NCBI RefSeq assembly: GCF_900107485.1
Contig: NZ_FNQE01000005.1
Span: 42,707-106,706, forward strand
DNA length: 64,000 nucleotides
Reading direction: 5' to 3'
Origin: Proteiniborus ethanoligenes
GTDB taxonomy: Bacteria > Bacillota > Clostridia > Tissierellales > Proteiniboraceae
Shown: one piece after another, positions 54,440 through 62,161 of the stretch
How the letters are laid out: the number at the start of each line of letters is the position of its first letter
How positions within the stretch are numbered: position 1 is the stretch's first letter
Position numbers and translations under genes: made by a program
The notes under the pieces: generated by a model
What the model saw: only the letters and a program-made list of their open reading frames with translations
What the model was told of the DNA's origin: nothing
Databases searched by the model: none

Positions 54440-55045
54440 CTATTGTCCTCTTGTATAATCAAGCATCTCTTTCATCTCTGCATAAGTCATAAGGCCTGGC
54501 CTATAGGCTCTTATTTTGCCTTCTTTGTCTACCATTACTGAGGTTGGTATAGAAAATGTTTGATATGTTATGCCTACTTCCTGTGTTTTATCTAACAATA
54601 CAGGAAAACCGTATCCATTTTGTTCAATAAATTTCTTTACTGTATCCTCAGACTCTCCAAGATTTACAGCTAATACTATAAAGTCATCATCCTTATTTTC
54701 TTCGTACAGCTTGTCTAAATCTGGCATTTCTGCTCTACAAGGTGGACACCATGATGCCCAGAAGTTTAATAATACTATTTTCTCTCCTTCATAATCCTTA
54801 AGAGATACTGTGTTCCCATTTAAGTCTTCCAATGTAATTTCAGGTGCAGGCTCTCCTATATCTATAAGCTTTTCTACCTTCATAGGAGCATCATTGTTTT
54901 CCTTTACTTCTTCTATGATTTTTTCCTGTTCTTCTTCTACAGCCTTCTTTAAGGAATTAAACGTTAAAAATTTCAATCCAAAAGATGCTATTATGCCAAT
55001 GATAACAACTGCAACTATAATTATTATTATATTTTTAGTATTCAT
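54440..55045 (-). CDS. TlpA/ResA-type membrane-anchored thioredoxin
   Basis: 201 residues. N-terminal helix (5-25) anchors an extracytoplasmic thioredoxin fold. The active site is NFWASWCPPCRAEMPDL (CPPC), with the cis-Pro in FSIPTSVMVD. A short acidic coiled segment (30-55) links anchor and domain. It reduces exported disulfides using electrons from CcdA, encoded just upstream. ATG after GGAGGG. Confidence 0.93.
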   Translation of the reverse strand: MNTKNIIIIIVAVVIIGIIASFGLKFLTFNSLKKAVEEEQEKIIEEVKENNDAPMKVEKLIDIGEPAPEITLEDLNGNTVSLKDYEGEKIVLLNFWASWCPPCRAEMPDLDKLYEENKDDDFIVLAVNLGESEDTVKKFIEQNGYGFPVLLDKTQEVGITYQTFSIPTSVMVDKEGKIRAYRPGLMTYAEMKEMLDYTRGQ

Positions 55046-55126
55046 TAAATCCCTCCTAATTAATCCATAATCAATATATACCCCTAAAATAGAGATTATA
55101 TAATTAAAGTAAAACTTCCTTATTCG

Positions 55127-55813
55127 TTACAAAAATATATTTGCAATAAGGTATATTTTATTAAAGAACATTAATAAGCCTAAAGCTATTACAATAATGC
55201 CTCCTATTTTATTAATATATGGGAGTACTTTTTCAGATTTAGCTAAAAACCTTCCAAATTTACTTATGAGTAAGGCTGTCAAAATAAAAGGAATTGCAAG
55301 TCCTATAGAATATGCCAATAATAATAGTACTCCTGTGGTTACTGTTCCTGTACTGCCCGCAAGTATGAGTATGGTTCCTAATACAGCTCCTGCACATGGT
55401 GTCCAGCCTGCAGCAAATGCCATCCCAACTAAAACTGAGCTAAACCAGCTAGTTATCCTTGGCATCTTAATTTTTCCACCTTTACTTAAGAAGTTTAAAT
55501 TCAATACTCCTATCATGTTTAACCCCAAGCCTATGATTAGTATTCCACTTATTTTTAAAAACTGAGTTTTGTAAACTCTAAACAATCTGCCTATAAAGCT
55601 TGCAGACACTCCCATTATCATAAATATTATAGTAAATCCCAGTACAAATCCTAGAGTTCTACTAAGGGCTAATAGCTTTCTGTCTTCAAGCTCCTCTTCT
55701 AAGGCTGTGTCTGTAATATATGTTATATAGGCTGGTATTAAAGGAAGTACGCATGGCGAGAAAAAGGATACTATTCCAGCAATTAAGGCAGCCGATATTG
55801 ATATATCCGTCAT
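55127..55813 (-). CDS. ccdA: CcdA-type thiol-disulfide electron carrier
   Basis: 228 residues, six helices. The two redox cysteines sit in FFSPCVLPLIPAY and GWTPCAGAVLGTI, the DsbD/CcdA signature. It moves electrons from cytoplasmic thioredoxin to the outside TlpA-type protein. ATG after AGGGGTG. The cluster ccdA, TlpA, Lgt-like is one transcription unit. A palindromic GGGGTAT site precedes it. Confidence 0.94.
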   Translation of the reverse strand: MTDISISAALIAGIVSFFSPCVLPLIPAYITYITDTALEEELEDRKLLALSRTLGFVLGFTIIFMIMGVSASFIGRLFRVYKTQFLKISGILIIGLGLNMIGVLNLNFLSKGGKIKMPRITSWFSSVLVGMAFAAGWTPCAGAVLGTILILAGSTGTVTTGVLLLLAYSIGLAIPFILTALLISKFGRFLAKSEKVLPYINKIGGIIVIALGLLMFFNKIYLIANIFL

Positions 55814-55854
55814 AAAATTTCACCCCTTGTGATGGTTTTTTCTTCAACAATTAT

Positions 55855-55883
55855 ATACCCAGAATTATACCATATAGGGGTAT
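55855..55883. promoter_or_regulatory. Possible CsoR-like site before ccdA
   Basis: ATACCC (55855-55860) and ATACC (55867-55871) face GGGGTAT (55877-55883). Arms match those at the HesB-like promoter, with irregular spacing. Confidence 0.4.
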
Positions 55884-55910
55884 GTCTTATCAAGCTATTA
55901 ATTAACATTA

Positions 55911-55942
55911 AAAACCTGAGGGGTTTTTCTCCTCAGGTTTTT
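55911..55942 (-). terminator. Terminator of the holin-like gene
   Basis: AAAACCTGAGG pairs with CCTCAGGTTTT around an 8-10 base loop, T-run on both sides. Confidence 0.85.
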
Positions 55943-55965
55943 TGGTTTACTTTAATGTTCATGCT

Positions 55966-56334
55966 TTATACTACTGCTCTACTAGGTATTATCATATCAA
56001 TTATGCCTATTACTATTGCACCGACTATTGCTCCTAGCAATGTTATGTTGAATCCTGGGACTATTAATTTTGTAACATACAGGATAACTACTGTAATTAA
56101 AAATCCTTTGATCCCTTTACCAAATGCAGAAGCGTTTATTCCTGTAAATCGTTCTACTAAGTAATCTAAAACACCTATGACTACACTGGCAATAAGTAAA
56201 CTCCACAAGCCATCGATGCTAAAGCCTGGTGTGAAAAACGCAGTTAATCCCACTACTATTGCAGTTACAATTACTCTAACTATCATTTCTGTAATGTTAA
56301 AATCATTATTTCTTGTTTTTTCATTATCTGGCAT
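55966..56334 (-). CDS. Phage-holin-superfamily IV type four-helix membrane protein
   Basis: About 122 residues from the ATG at 56334 (GAGGAGGG upstream; the ATG at 56352 overlaps that site). Four hydrophobic helices with the repeated pattern LIASVVIGVLDYLVERFTG and IVGAIVIGIIDMIIP, typical of the Mycobacterial 4-TMS holin superfamily, common as non-phage membrane proteins in Firmicutes. Function unknown. No other phage genes are nearby. Confidence 0.75.
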   Translation of the reverse strand: MPDNEKTRNNDFNITEMIVRVIVTAIVVGLTAFFTPGFSIDGLWSLLIASVVIGVLDYLVERFTGINASAFGKGIKGFLITVVILYVTKLIVPGFNITLLGAIVGAIVIGIIDMIIPSRAVV

Positions 56335-56497
56335 TTTAAAATCCCTCCTCATGAGTATTTTGTCTTTTTTATAAAAAATTATACATTTTCTATAACTAAT
56401 AGGGAAGTTCTACGTTAATTTTTTATATTGTTATTTTTACTTACTTAGTATATTATATTTTATAATGGATATAATTTTATCCAACATATTTATTTAA

Positions 56498-56542
56498 TGT
56501 GATTTTAATCACGTATTTTATTTAAATTTATGGTATTATAAT
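56498..56542 (+). promoter_or_regulatory. FNR/CRP-type site and promoter of the DUF1858 gene
   Basis: TGTGATTTTAATCACG (56498-56513) is a near-perfect palindrome. TATAAT lies at 56537-56542, putting the palindrome centre about 43 bases before the expected start, close to class II activator spacing (-41.5). Confidence 0.6.
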
Positions 56543-56574
56543 AATACTAAATAGAATTAAGGAGGAATTTTTAC

Positions 56575-56760
56575 ATGGCTATAAATAAAGATATGCTTAT
56601 TGGACAGCTTTTAAGAGAAAAGCCAGAATCTGTTGAAACTCTTTTAAGATTTGGTATGGGATGCGTTGGATGTCCATCTTCTCAAATGGAATCTTTAGAA
56701 CAAGCAGCTATGGTACATGGTATAGATCTTGATAAGTTAATGGCTGAATTAAACAAATAA
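56575..56760 (+). CDS. DUF1858 redox protein
   Basis: 61 residues, complete. Helical DUF1858 domain with the conserved pair FGMGCVGCPSSQMESLEQAA. This domain is found alone or fused to hybrid-cluster and other redox proteins and is thought to take part in thiol or Fe-S chemistry. ATG after AAGGAGGA, plus strand, isolated between two minus-strand genes. It ends in a strong terminator. Confidence 0.9.
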   Translation: MAINKDMLIGQLLREKPESVETLLRFGMGCVGCPSSQMESLEQAAMVHGIDLDKLMAELNK

Positions 56761-56784
56761 CCTTGGCATTTGCCAAGGTTTTTT
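56761..56784 (+). terminator. Terminator of the DUF1858 gene
   Basis: CCTTGGCA and TGCCAAGG around TT, followed by TTTTTT. Confidence 0.92.
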
Positions 56785-56794
56785 ATGTTTATTA

Positions 56795-57019
56795 TTATAG
56801 GATTTGTTCTAGTCTAGCTTTATCAAAGCCTACCATTTCTTCTTCATTTACTATAATTACAGGTACTGCCATATATCCCTTCTGCATTAATTCTTTCCTT
56901 GCACTAGGATCTGTTTGAATATTTTTCTCAGTATAGCTTACGCCTTTCTCCGAAAGGTACTGCTTTGCAGTTGTACAATGTGGTCAAGTGTTGCTTGTGT
57001 ATATAGTTACATTTGCCAT
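56795..57019 (-). CDS. Glutaredoxin-like selenoprotein (predicted UxxC active site)
   Basis: 74 residues if the TGA at 56984-56986 (codon 12) is selenocysteine. ATG at 57019 after GAGGAGG; stop TAA at 56795. The frame reads [23 protein letters not shown], where glutaredoxins have CPxC, and later [11 protein letters not shown] with the cis-Pro and the VGFDKARL end of the NrdH/Grx fold. Grx-like UxxC proteins are a known bacterial selenoprotein type. It would be a strong thiol-disulfide reductant in the cytoplasm. A compact hairpin follows the TGA. Confidence 0.9.
56957..56976 (-). promoter_or_regulatory. Predicted SECIS hairpin of the glutaredoxin gene
   Basis: Starting 8 bases past the TGA, CTGC pairs with GCAG around AAA, continued by GTA/TAC after a small bulge. 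Right position for a bacterial SECIS; the copA hairpin also has an A-rich apical loop. Confidence 0.65.
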
Positions 57020-57126
57020 TATAAAACCTCCTCTTATAGAAACAATCTATTTGTTTTATTTTATGTATAGATTATTTTTATAATACCCAGGAGAAATCTT
57101 TTTTAAACCTATAAAGCAAAAAGAAA

Positions 57127-57504
57127 TTAATTATGTGATATATGTTCTAAGCCTTGATTAAATAATTGGACCACATGCTCATCATCTAGGGAATATATTG
57201 CATGTTTTCCTTCCTTTTTGAATTTAACAAGTCTTAAGCCTCTAAGTACTCTTAATTGATGAGATATGGCTGATTGACTCATATTAAGTATGGCCGATAT
57301 ATCGTAAACACAAAGATTATGCTTTGAAAGCAGGTATATTATATTTAATCTAGTTGGATCTCCTAATGCTTTAAATACCTCTGACAGACTTATTATTGTA
57401 TCATCTGAAAGCATATCCTTTTTTATGCTTTCCACAGCTTCTTCATCAACTTCTGGTGTTTTACAAAGCCATTCCTGCTCTAAATCAAGCCGCTTCATTT
57501 TCAA
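57127..57504 (-). CDS. ArsR/SmtB-family metalloregulator
   Basis: 125 residues. Winged helix (about 40-105): LSEVFKALGDPTRLNIIYLLSKHNLCVYDISAILNMSQSAISHQL. A Cys in HNLCVYDIS and an N-terminal Cys (LCKTPEVDE) resemble the CadC/CzrA metal positions, and the last helix has DEH...........HISHN, an alpha-5 type zinc site. It probably represses a metal efflux gene not visible here. ATG after GGAGGT. Confidence 0.9.
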   Translation of the reverse strand: MKMKRLDLEQEWLCKTPEVDEEAVESIKKDMLSDDTIISLSEVFKALGDPTRLNIIYLLSKHNLCVYDISAILNMSQSAISHQLRVLRGLRLVKFKKEGKHAIYSLDDEHVVQLFNQGLEHISHN

Positions 57505-57555
57505 GTACCTCCTTAGTATCTCTTTATTAAATTATAGCATATTGAGAAAAATAAA

Positions 57556-57579
57556 ATAACCTCTAATATTAGAGGTTAT
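57556..57579 (-). terminator. Palindromic terminator
   Basis: A perfect 24-bp palindrome (ATAACCTCTAAT and its complement), followed on the minus strand by TTTATTTTTC. It serves the gene ending at 57576. Confidence 0.85.
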
Positions 57580-59096
57580 CTAGTAGGAATCGTTGGATTT
57601 ACTGGATTTACTATTTTACCGCTTAAGGCATCTATATAAATAAGCCAATATCCTAATCCTTCATAGGACTCTCTATCCTTAAGCCATGTATTGAACCCGG
57701 TTGCTCCGTTATAGGGGTGGTCTTCCATAGTAAATTTTCCTGGTACACCATAAACATAATATTTTATCTCTTCTTCCCTTTTTACTGTACCAAAAATATA
57801 GTGTTTGTGCTTTTCTATAAGATTTTGACAAGTGGTAGTCCTAGAAGTTAATGGATATGGGTAGTATGCATTTATTAAATAATCATAAAAAGGTAAAAAG
57901 CCTCTATGAATATGTTCACTTTCTTGATCTATTCTCCACCAGGAGCAGTCTCTCAAGTTTTCTCTAAAAGGCTCCACACTTTTAAAATGCTTTAATATAT
58001 CTATTGTATAGTTTGCCAGCTGCATGCTATAGCTTTTAACATTATCCATATATGAATCTATTTTGTTAATTTTACTTCCATAGGTATTGTCTATATAATC
58101 TCCATAATTATAAGTAATTTGATGATTTTGATTTTCTATATGGTTTATAGGCTCTTCTTCTAAGAAAAAGCCCTTAAAGTCATCACCCATTGTTATAAAT
58201 CCATTTTCTTGTTCTACTCCTTCCTCCTCTTCCTTAGAAGTCTTAGATTCGAACTCATCAAATTCTATGTTTACTGGTGCTATATCGTCAATAGATAGGT
58301 TTTCTATATTAAAATCTTCTAGATTAATATTTATGCTATTAATATCAATCTCTTCTATAGATATTTCTTCTGGCTCCACATCCTTATCTAATTCCTCATA
58401 TGAACTTTCAGAATCTTTCCCCTGTATATCTAATTTCCCCTCTAGATAAGCTTCTTCTATGTTTTCTTCTATGTTTTCTTCTATGTTTTCTTCTATGTTT
58501 TCTTCTATGTTTTCTTCTATGTTTTCTTCTGGTATATTCTGTGCTTCCATATTTATATATGTAGTATCCTCTATACCGTCACTTTTTATCTCTACCTGCT
58601 CTTCTTCTATGGGCTGTAAAGCTTCTTTAGATTCTATTTTCTCCTTCATTTGCTTCTTTATAATACTGGCTAATTTGCCATCCTTTTTGTGAATATATCC
58701 TGCCAATGGAATAGTTATATTTTCAACGCTAGGCTTTGCCTCTATTCCTTTTATAAGCACAATATTAAATTTTTCTATAGATAGACTTGTACCTCCTACT
58801 GATGCTGGGTCAAATTTCCACTCTAAGCTTCCTTTACCACTGTCATTTAATAGTATAACTCCTAGCTCAACCTCCACGGGGTTATTGCTTTCTATGCTCA
58901 TTAAGTATCCCTTGTATATATTTTCCTCTTCTGGCTTTAGCTTAAGGTTTTCCACATTAAGGTTCAATTTTGCTCTACCATCTCTTACTTCAATGTTCAT
59001 GTGTCCTTTGGGAATTTGCCCTTTCTCTTTTTTATAACAGTCTGGTTGCTCCTCTAGTATGACAATTTTTCTCATATATGCAAAATTAGAAGCCAA
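57576..59096 (-). CDS. Unknown clostridial protein with EENI tandem repeats
   Basis: 506 residues from the TTG at 59096 (GGAGG 7 bases upstream). N-terminal beta-rich domain (1-140, LNLNVENLKLKPEEENIYKG). A highly acidic linker (140-310) carries six or seven EENI repeats (DNA unit of 12 bases, about 58453-58530). A C-terminal conserved domain (about 330-506) has SCWWRIDQESEHIHRGFLPF-type and GYWLIYIDALSGKIVNP motifs. No signal peptide. Relatives sit beside ksgA in clostridia; function unknown, possibly spore-associated. Confidence 0.6.
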   Translation of the reverse strand: MASNFAYMRKIVILEEQPDCYKKEKGQIPKGHMNIEVRDGRAKLNLNVENLKLKPEEENIYKGYLMSIESNNPVEVELGVILLNDSGKGSLEWKFDPASVGGTSLSIEKFNIVLIKGIEAKPSVENITIPLAGYIHKKDGKLASIIKKQMKEKIESKEALQPIEEEQVEIKSDGIEDTTYINMEAQNIPEENIEENIEENIEENIEENIEENIEEAYLEGKLDIQGKDSESSYEELDKDVEPEEISIEEIDINSININLEDFNIENLSIDDIAPVNIEFDEFESKTSKEEEEGVEQENGFITMGDDFKGFFLEEEPINHIENQNHQITYNYGDYIDNTYGSKINKIDSYMDNVKSYSMQLANYTIDILKHFKSVEPFRENLRDCSWWRIDQESEHIHRGFLPFYDYLINAYYPYPLTSRTTTCQNLIEKHKHYIFGTVKREEEIKYYVYGVPGKFTMEDHPYNGATGFNTWLKDRESYEGLGYWLIYIDALSGKIVNPVNPTIPTR

Positions 59097-59156
59097 TTTA
59101 TTCCCTCCTTTTATACATCTTGTTATTAATATATGTACAAAAAGAGAAATAGTGAA

Positions 59157-60035
59157 CTAATAGTTGTTTATCATTTCGTATATTTCGTCTGAAATTCTTG
59201 CAAACTCATTTATATCAAGGGTTTCTCCTCTTCTCTTAGGCTCAATTCCCGTTTTCTCTAGGAGTTTTTCTATATCCTCTTTGTTTAAGTCGATTCCGCT
59301 ATTTAATGCATTTAAAAGAGTTTTTCGCCTTTGCCCAAATGCAGCTTTTATGACCCCAAAAAATATTTTTTCATCCTTAACCTTAACTACAGGTTCTTTG
59401 TATACATCAAGCATAATAACTGCTGAATCAACATTAGGCCTTGGCATAAATACATTTTTAGGGACATCTACAACTATTTCAGGTTTTGAATAATATTGGA
59501 CTGCAACAGAAAGAGCACCATAGTCCTTATTTCCTGGTGATGCTTTCATCCTAAGTGCTACTTCCTTTTGAACCATTACTACGATTTTTTCTATACAGAG
59601 CTTTTCCTCAAGTAGTTTCATTATTATTGGTGTAGTTATGTAGTATGGAAGATTTGCAACTACTTTTACTTCCATATCTCTAAGCTTTTCCTCTATCAGC
59701 CTATTTATGTCTACCTTTAATATATCTTTATGTATTATTTCTAAATTGTGATATTCTTGAAGTGTTTCCTCTAATATAGGTAATAATTTGTTATCTAGTT
59801 CTATAGCTATGACCTTCCCAGCAGCTTCACAAAGACTTTGAGTAAGGGTTCCTATGCCTGGACCTATTTCAATTATCCCATCACTTTTCTTAATACTAGA
59901 CTCTTCAATTATCTTATGGATTATATTTCCGTCTATTAAAAAATTCTGTCCTAGGCTTTTAGAAAATTTAAATCCATGCCTTTCTATGATTTCTTTTATT
60001 ACTGCAGGTGAATAAAGCCTTTTACTTTGTTTCAT
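59157..60035 (-). CDS. ksgA: 16S rRNA (adenine1518-N6/adenine1519-N6)-dimethyltransferase
   Basis: About 292 residues from the ATG at 60035 (AGGAGG 7 bases upstream; ATG 60038 possible). Dimethylates two adenines in the 16S 3' hairpin. Motifs: SLGQNFLIDGNIIHKI, IIEIGPGIGTLTQSL (SAM binding), VVANLPYYITTPII (catalytic NLPY), and GQRRKTLLNAL. It overlaps rnmV by 14 bases, the standard Firmicute order. Confidence 0.96.
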   Translation of the reverse strand: MKQSKRLYSPAVIKEIIERHGFKFSKSLGQNFLIDGNIIHKIIEESSIKKSDGIIEIGPGIGTLTQSLCEAAGKVIAIELDNKLLPILEETLQEYHNLEIIHKDILKVDINRLIEEKLRDMEVKVVANLPYYITTPIIMKLLEEKLCIEKIVVMVQKEVALRMKASPGNKDYGALSVAVQYYSKPEIVVDVPKNVFMPRPNVDSAVIMLDVYKEPVVKVKDEKIFFGVIKAAFGQRRKTLLNALNSGIDLNKEDIEKLLEKTGIEPKRRGETLDINEFARISDEIYEMINNY

Positions 60036-60567
60036 CATACATCCTCCTGATACTATCCTGAAATTCTTCTCTAGTAATTCCATAGTTATTCAATCTTTTT
60101 AAGAATTGCTTTGAATTGCAATAGCCTATTCCTAAAATTCTTCCTATAATATCTCTTTTAAGACTTGAATTGTCTTTCCCAACTAATCCGCACTCTATCA
60201 AATCTTCTTTAGTAAACTCATTTCTTTGCTCTGAAAGCTCTACTCTAGCCTTAGACAAGGCATCTATTATATCCTCTGGCAAGGCATTTTCTATGCCTAT
60301 ATCTCCATCTTTTATTGCCTTATTTTTAGGTAAAAATGCATGCTTTGCATTTTTTACTTTATTTGCTATGATACCTCTTATTTTCTCTCCTGCAAAATCA
60401 GGGTCTGTAAATATAATGACACCTCTCCGTTCTGCTGCAGTTTGGATTCTTCTAATAGTTTCTTCTGTAATGCCAAAACCACCTGTAGCTATTAATTCAG
60501 CATCTACTGCCTTCTTTACTGCCGATATATCGTCTCTTCCTTCTACAACGATTATTTCTTTTATCAT
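60022..60567 (-). CDS. rnmV: Ribonuclease M5
   Basis: 181 residues. Matures the 5S rRNA ends. N-terminal Toprim domain: EIIVVEGRDDISAVKKAVDAE with the metal-binding Glu, and IIFTDPDFAGEKIRGII with the DxD motif. The C-terminal domain recognises 5S rRNA with L18. ATG after GAGGAG. Confidence 0.95.
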   Translation of the reverse strand: MIKEIIVVEGRDDISAVKKAVDAELIATGGFGITEETIRRIQTAAERRGVIIFTDPDFAGEKIRGIIANKVKNAKHAFLPKNKAIKDGDIGIENALPEDIIDALSKARVELSEQRNEFTKEDLIECGLVGKDNSSLKRDIIGRILGIGYCNSKQFLKRLNNYGITREEFQDSIRRMYDETK

Positions 60568-60661
60568 TTTTTCTCCTCGCTTTTCTATTGAAGGTTCTAT
60601 ATATAATTATAGCTTTTATTTATATGCAGGTAAATCAGTAGTTTTCTAAAGGATAAAAAAC

Positions 60662-60679
60662 AGAGCAGTTTCCTGCTCT
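60662..60679 (-). terminator. Terminator after the G5/3D-domain gene
   Basis: AGAGCAG pairs with CTGCTCT, followed on the minus strand by GTTTTTTATCC; overlaps the stop codon. Confidence 0.75.
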
Positions 60680-61709
60680 ATTTTCCTAATATATATACTT
60701 TTACTTTTCTTCTGCCAAAGGCCTTTACATCTTTAGGGTCTTCCATGAATAGGTCTATTTTATTACCTTTAATGGCTCCTCCCGTATCTTCTGCTATTGC
60801 ATAGCCGTAATCCTTTGTCCCGTCTAAGGATTCTATATATAGCTTAGTTCCTAGAGGAATAACTTTTGGGTCTACTGCAACTACTCCAGGTCTAGCTTTA
60901 GTCCCTGATGCAGTAATTCCATACCATTTATCTCCTGGTTTTTTCCCAGTGCTTTCATAGGTTAAGTCATAAGCAGTAGCTATCATTATTGCTTCCTTTT
61001 TCCCTGCAAAGCTGCCCCTTGAAGCAACTGTGAACTCAATTCCCTTTGTGCCTTTTTCTATTAATTCATTTGTTGGCTCTGAAAGTATCTTTTCTTCAAC
61101 TATTTCTGTTGCAACAAGCTGACCATTTTCATAGGTCTCTTTAACTGTTATTTCTTTTTTTCCTTCTTTTCCTTCTTGTTTTACTATAAATTTTCCCTTG
61201 TCTATTGTGTCATTATCCTTTGTTATGGTCTTATAAGGAATTACTTTACTTATCGTCTCAACTTTTTCATCAATTTTTACTATGTCTATTTCTAGACCTG
61301 GTTTAATTTTATAGTATTTTGAAGGCGATATTTTATCGGGATTATAGCTTATCTTTAATGAATCTAATACTTCTTTTACAGTGTTTTTTGATGTTTTTAT
61401 ATCTAATATGTTGCCTCCATAATTTATGGTTACTGGAACTGCCCTTTTTATCTCTACCTTCATCCCATCATGTAAGGGACTAGTTGTAGATATGTTGATA
61501 TAGTCTGAATTGCCTAATGATATTCTTTTTGTTTCAAGTAATTGAGAAACAGTGTTTTTACTGGTTTTTATGGTTGTTCTCTCTCCATCAATTACAACAT
61601 CCACTGTTTTTATCCTAGAGTTATTTGTAGCAAAAGACAATACCGTCATTCCAGTAAGGATAAGGGCTGCAATAATTAGAAGCTTTATGCTTCTATTTTT
61701 CTGTGCCAT
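60678..61709 (-). CDS. yabE: YabE-like G5 and 3D domain cell-wall protein
   Basis: 343 residues from the ATG at 61709 (AGGAGG upstream; a longer frame begins before the ribosome site). N-terminal signal/anchor (8-28), two DUF348 repeats (KTVDVVIDGERTTIKTSKNTV; NILDIKTSKNTVKEVLDS), a G5 domain (about 190-260, EGKEGKKEITVKETYENGQL), and a C-terminal 3D domain with the three Asp (ATAYDLTYESTG, AVDPKVIPLGTKLYIE, AEDTGGAIKGNKIDLF). The 3D domain is a lytic transglycosylase-type fold related to resuscitation factors. Usual partner of rnmV-ksgA. Confidence 0.93.
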   Translation of the reverse strand: MAQKNRSIKLLIIAALILTGMTVLSFATNNSRIKTVDVVIDGERTTIKTSKNTVSQLLETKRISLGNSDYINISTTSPLHDGMKVEIKRAVPVTINYGGNILDIKTSKNTVKEVLDSLKISYNPDKISPSKYYKIKPGLEIDIVKIDEKVETISKVIPYKTITKDNDTIDKGKFIVKQEGKEGKKEITVKETYENGQLVATEIVEEKILSEPTNELIEKGTKGIEFTVASRGSFAGKKEAIMIATAYDLTYESTGKKPGDKWYGITASGTKARPGVVAVDPKVIPLGTKLYIESLDGTKDYGYAIAEDTGGAIKGNKIDLFMEDPKDVKAFGRRKVKVYILGK

Positions 61710-62082
61710 CTTCTCCAAACCTCCTAATTTATTATTATATAATATGTTGTTTGGCAATATATATACTTTTGTATTAAATTGCTATTATTAAACATTTTTT
61801 AATTTTATTTTAAAAGTAGGATTTTGTCAAATTTATATTCTTTTTTGTCATATTTGTTAATATTTCTTTTTTATATTATGGCATCTCAAGGAATTCCTTT
61901 CTTTCAAGTTTTGACTACTTTCTTTTGTTTTATACCCATTTGTCTTGGTTTTTAGTTTTTAGAGCATCCCCCTAGTCTTGCGACGCAAATTTATTTGCTC
62001 GATAACACTGGCATAAACTTGATCCTGCGGCTACTCCCGTCATAAACCTAAAGTAAGGCTGGTGCTCATTCGTGTTAGTTCA
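61710..62082. other. Gap between the G5/3D gene and the intron; unexplained structured segment
   Basis: 61710-61930 is AT-rich and should carry the yabE-like promoter, with several TATAAT-like words but no clear pair. 61945-62082 is distinctly less AT-rich and full of short self-complementary words (for example TTTGCGTCGCAA and GAGCAAATAAATTTGC on the minus strand). It lies directly after the intron 3' end, so it is part of the interrupted target or another element. No gene is seen. Confidence 0.4.
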
Positions 62083-62112
62083 ATCGAGTAGGAGGTAATT
62101 AATTATTTTAAT

Positions 62113-62160
62113 TACCGTCCTCTCACACCACCAAGCATACCGTTCGGTACTTGGCGGTTC
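62113..62160 (-). ncRNA. Group II intron domain V
   Basis: Catalytic hairpin GAACCGCCAAGTACC, loop GAAC, GGTATGCTTGGTGG, with the CGC triad of the IIC subclass. It begins right after the reverse transcriptase stop. Confidence 0.85.
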
Positions 62161-62161
62161 A

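Noticed and set aside
55063..55090. CsoR-like operator before the TlpA gene
   Set aside because: Only one half (TATACCCC) is present; no inverted partner.
55966..56334. Prophage remnant because of the holin-like protein
   Set aside because: No other phage gene is nearby and this family is common as a stand-alone membrane protein.
49161..57019. Alternative genetic code with TGA as tryptophan
   Set aside because: TGA is used as a normal stop (ECF sigma gene at 13093), Trp is encoded by TGG throughout, and each internal TGA sits at a cysteine position.
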